This document shows, one piece after another, positions 61,727-64,000 of a DNA stretch of 64,000 nt (the first letter of the stretch is position 1; every line of letters starts with the position of its first letter). Position numbers and translations under genes: made by a program. Under the pieces are notes generated by a model that ran no database searches, was not told where the DNA came from, and saw nothing but the letters and a program-made list of their open reading frames with translations. Source of the DNA: Anabaena azotica FACHB-119 (GTDB taxonomy: Bacteria > Cyanobacteriota > Cyanobacteriia > Cyanobacteriales > Nostocaceae). Location of the stretch: positions 1-64,000 of the forward strand of contig NZ_JACJSG010000028.1 of the NCBI RefSeq assembly GCF_014697625.1, in the 5' to 3' direction.

Positions 61727-63867
61727 GTTTAAATTTCACCTAATCCCTATTAGGGATTGAAACTAAAGCCTTGCGGGTGTAAGCTCGGATCAATATTGTT
61801 TAAATTTCACCTAATCCCTATTAGGGATTGAAACCCTACAATATCCTCTGACAATAACCTCACCTGCGTTTAAATTTCACCTAATCCCTATTAGGGATTG
61901 AAACAGTTGATTATCCTCTATATCTTGTAATGCCCAAAAAGTTTAAATTTCACCTAATCCCTATTAGGGATTGAAACCCAATAGATAACCAATCAGACAT
62001 CATACTCTACGTTTAAATTTCACCTAATCCCTATTAGGGATTGAAACTCTCTACTGCGCCTACTCTGTCGCTCAACTTATCGGGTTTAAATTTCACCTAA
62101 TCCCTATTAGGGATTGAAACAGGGAAGCTAAAAGCACAGCTAATAATGCTAAGGCGTTTAAATTTCACCTAATCCCTATTAGGGATTGAAACTTGAAAAA
62201 ATAGGAGAAGTCAAACTAAGTGAAACAAAGTTTAAATTTCACCTAATCCCTATTAGGGATTGAAACCGCATCCGCTTAGGAGAAAAATTAGCCAATAAGG
62301 TTTAAATTTCACCTAATCCCTATTAGGGATTGAAACTGTGAAATAGCGCAACCCACAGGATGCCTCGGCTCTGTTTAAATTTCACCTAATCCCTATTAGG
62401 GATTGAAACGTTTAATCGGAACTTTTATATTTTTAGCTATTGCGTTTAAATTTCACCTAATCCCTATTAGGGATTGAAACTAAGTGGAATCAAGTCACTC
62501 CACCGCATAGTTGCGTTTAAATTTCACCTAATCCCTATTAGGGATTGAAACCACGCAATGGTATCTGATAATTCTCCCACCTTGAGTTTAAATTTCACCT
62601 AATCCCTATTAGGGATTGAAACTTATGGCGCTGAACAAAGAGATTTAATTATTAGAGGTTTAAATTTCACCTAATCCCTATTAGGGATTGAAACGCCATT
62701 AAGATATTCCGCAAAACACTCTGTAAACTAGTGTTTAAATTTCACCTAATCCCTATTAGGGATTGAAACACTAGGAACAGCTAACCCTAGCCTAATCGTT
62801 GTGGGGTTTAAATTTCACCTAATCCCTATTAGGGATTGAAACCTGGGGTAATTAAATCTTTGAACCAACGCAGACGAATAAGTTTAAATTTCACCTAATC
62901 CCTATTAGGGATTGAAACACTTAATAGAGGTTGATTACGACGAATCAACAGATACCGTTTAAATTTCACCTAATCCCTATTAGGGATTGAAACCCATCTT
63001 CGGTGAGATAACTTTCAATGGGGTAAATTGTTTAAATTTCACCTAATCCCTATTAGGGATTGAAACTCAACCACTCTAAAGGTCGCACAAGTAACTTGAA
63101 GTTTAAATTTCACCTAATCCCTATTAGGGATTGAAACAATTGCTCTAGTTCATTAACCTTTTGCACCAAATCTTGGTTTAAATTTCACCTAATCCCTATT
63201 AGGGATTGAAACAGTATATCGCTTAATATTGCTGAGTCCATCGTTAGTTTAAATTTCACCTAATCCCTATTAGGGATTGAAACCATCGTGGCTGTAGCTG
63301 GGGGCTTAGGCGCGATCGCGTTTAAATTTCACCTAATCCCTATTAGGGATTGAAACAGCAGATGTGTACCTGATGATGCCAAACAACTAACGTTTAAATT
63401 TCACCTAATCCCTATTAGGGATTGAAACTTTCATGATGCTCAGATACAGTAATCAGCACAACGTGTTTAAATTTCACCTAATCCCTATTAGGGATTGAAA
63501 CCTTTAATAGCCTGGTAATTCTCAGGCTTACAATAAAGTTTAAATTTCACCTAATCCCTATTAGGGATTGAAACTTCATCGGATTCCTTGTGCTATTTTG
63601 CAGGCTAAAGTTTAAATTTCACCTAATCCCTATTAGGGATTGAAACTTTGCAACGCCGCATTTCATGGGAGGCGCACAGAGTTTAAATTTCACCTAATCC
63701 CTATTAGGGATTGAAACAATTTAGCCCACAGGCAACCTTGATATAAAGGACAAGTTTAAATTTCACCTAATCCCTATTAGGGATTGAAACACTAGAAACA
63801 AGCTTAATAATATGCGGTGCAATGGTTTCAGTTTAAATTTCACCTAATCCCTATTAGGGATTGAAAC
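61727..63867 (+). CRISPR. CRISPR array, 30 repeats of 37 nt
   Basis: Thirty identical 37-nt repeats from 61727-61763 to 63831-63867, with 29 spacers averaging about 35-36 nt. The repeat starts GTTTAAATTTCACC, has the inner palindrome AATCCCTATTAGGGATT and ends ATTGAAAC. No degenerate terminal repeat is seen, so the leader end cannot be read from decay; handle polarity suggests transcription to the right. No cas gene is in the window, so the type is not assigned. Confidence 0.97.
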
Positions 63868-63940
63868 CTAAAGTAGATTTATAATAACCAAAAAAGCGAT
63901 CGCCAAGTTAAAATTCCACCATACACCCATACACCCTTTT

Positions 63941-64000
63941 ATGCGTCAAGTTCCACTTTTTCCAGTGTTACGAACATTAGGTCTTGTGTTCTGGTTATCT
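63941..64000 (+). CDS. Start of a gene running off the window (partial)
   Basis: ATG 63941 opens MRQVPLFPVLRTLGLVFWLS to the end of the window. A hydrophobic stretch (LGLVFWLS) suggests a signal or transmembrane segment. Twenty residues are too few to identify it, and it follows the array by 73 bases. Confidence 0.35.
   Translation, partial: MRQVPLFPVLRTLGLVFWLS

Noticed and set aside
1..64000. tRNA, rRNA or tmRNA genes
   Set aside because: No cloverleaf pattern or conserved rRNA segment was recognised on either strand; a covariance-model scan would be decisive.

Overview
The window comes from a filamentous, probably heterocyst-forming cyanobacterium of the Nostoc/Anabaena group. The support is: many HIP1 octamers (GCGATCGC); a photosystem II psbU gene; a sucrose synthase almost identical in pattern to Anabaena SusA; several cyanobacteria-specific families (DUF1824, DUF3120, DUF2301, the TIGR03279 radical-SAM protein); and intergenic regions full of heptamer tandem repeats of the STRR type known from Nostocales. 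No rRNA or tRNA gene was recognised.

Layout. 1-2985: a small AT-rich integrative element lacking HIP1 sites. It carries a tyrosine recombinase and one unknown gene, lies between two ~104-bp direct repeats that contain the start of a host gene, and has paired arm-like repeats just inside each end. 3542-5872: a membrane PAS histidine kinase. 6081-10704: an XPB-type helicase and Bax1-type nuclease (overlapping genes) followed without a gap by an antitoxin/PIN-toxin pair, bracketed by two tandem triplets of a palindromic repeat. 11018-13561: an NB-ARC/TPR STAND protein. 14307-23311: housekeeping genes, including a probable carboxysome chaperone, an ABC exporter, an SPFH protein, an ABC-F ATPase, a pentapeptide protein and purT. 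23450-25312: a NYN-domain protein, a broken PIN toxin with its antitoxin inside a 47-bp direct repeat, and an IS630 remnant. 25314-31737: nadB, psbU, DUF3120, uppP and the TIGR03279 protein. 31829-34633: a GHL10 glycosidase-like protein with an in-frame intergenic-type repeat.

34989-41811 is a signalling cluster: a 1412-residue CBS/multi-PAS kinase, a REC-EAL regulator 13 bases downstream, and a REC-histidine kinase. 41981-51949 holds an amidase, several hypothetical genes, a truncated GST, an NmrA-like protein, an acyltransferase, dprA, DUF2301 and a SAM hydroxide adenosyltransferase. 52060-57478 holds a 51-residue small protein, a DUF305 lipoprotein, a LysR regulator and susA. 57582-61368 holds a peptidoglycan-binding protein and the rppB/rppA two-component genes, which are separated by a MITE with a clear target duplication. 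61727-63867 is a CRISPR array of 30 identical 37-nt repeats with its probable leader on the left. No cas gene is in the window.

The strongest unexplained signals are the integrative element, several MITE-like families with measurable inverted repeats and target duplications, the helicase-nuclease-toxin operon, the single-stop inactivation of a PIN toxin, and the inverted/direct motif in the CRISPR leader.
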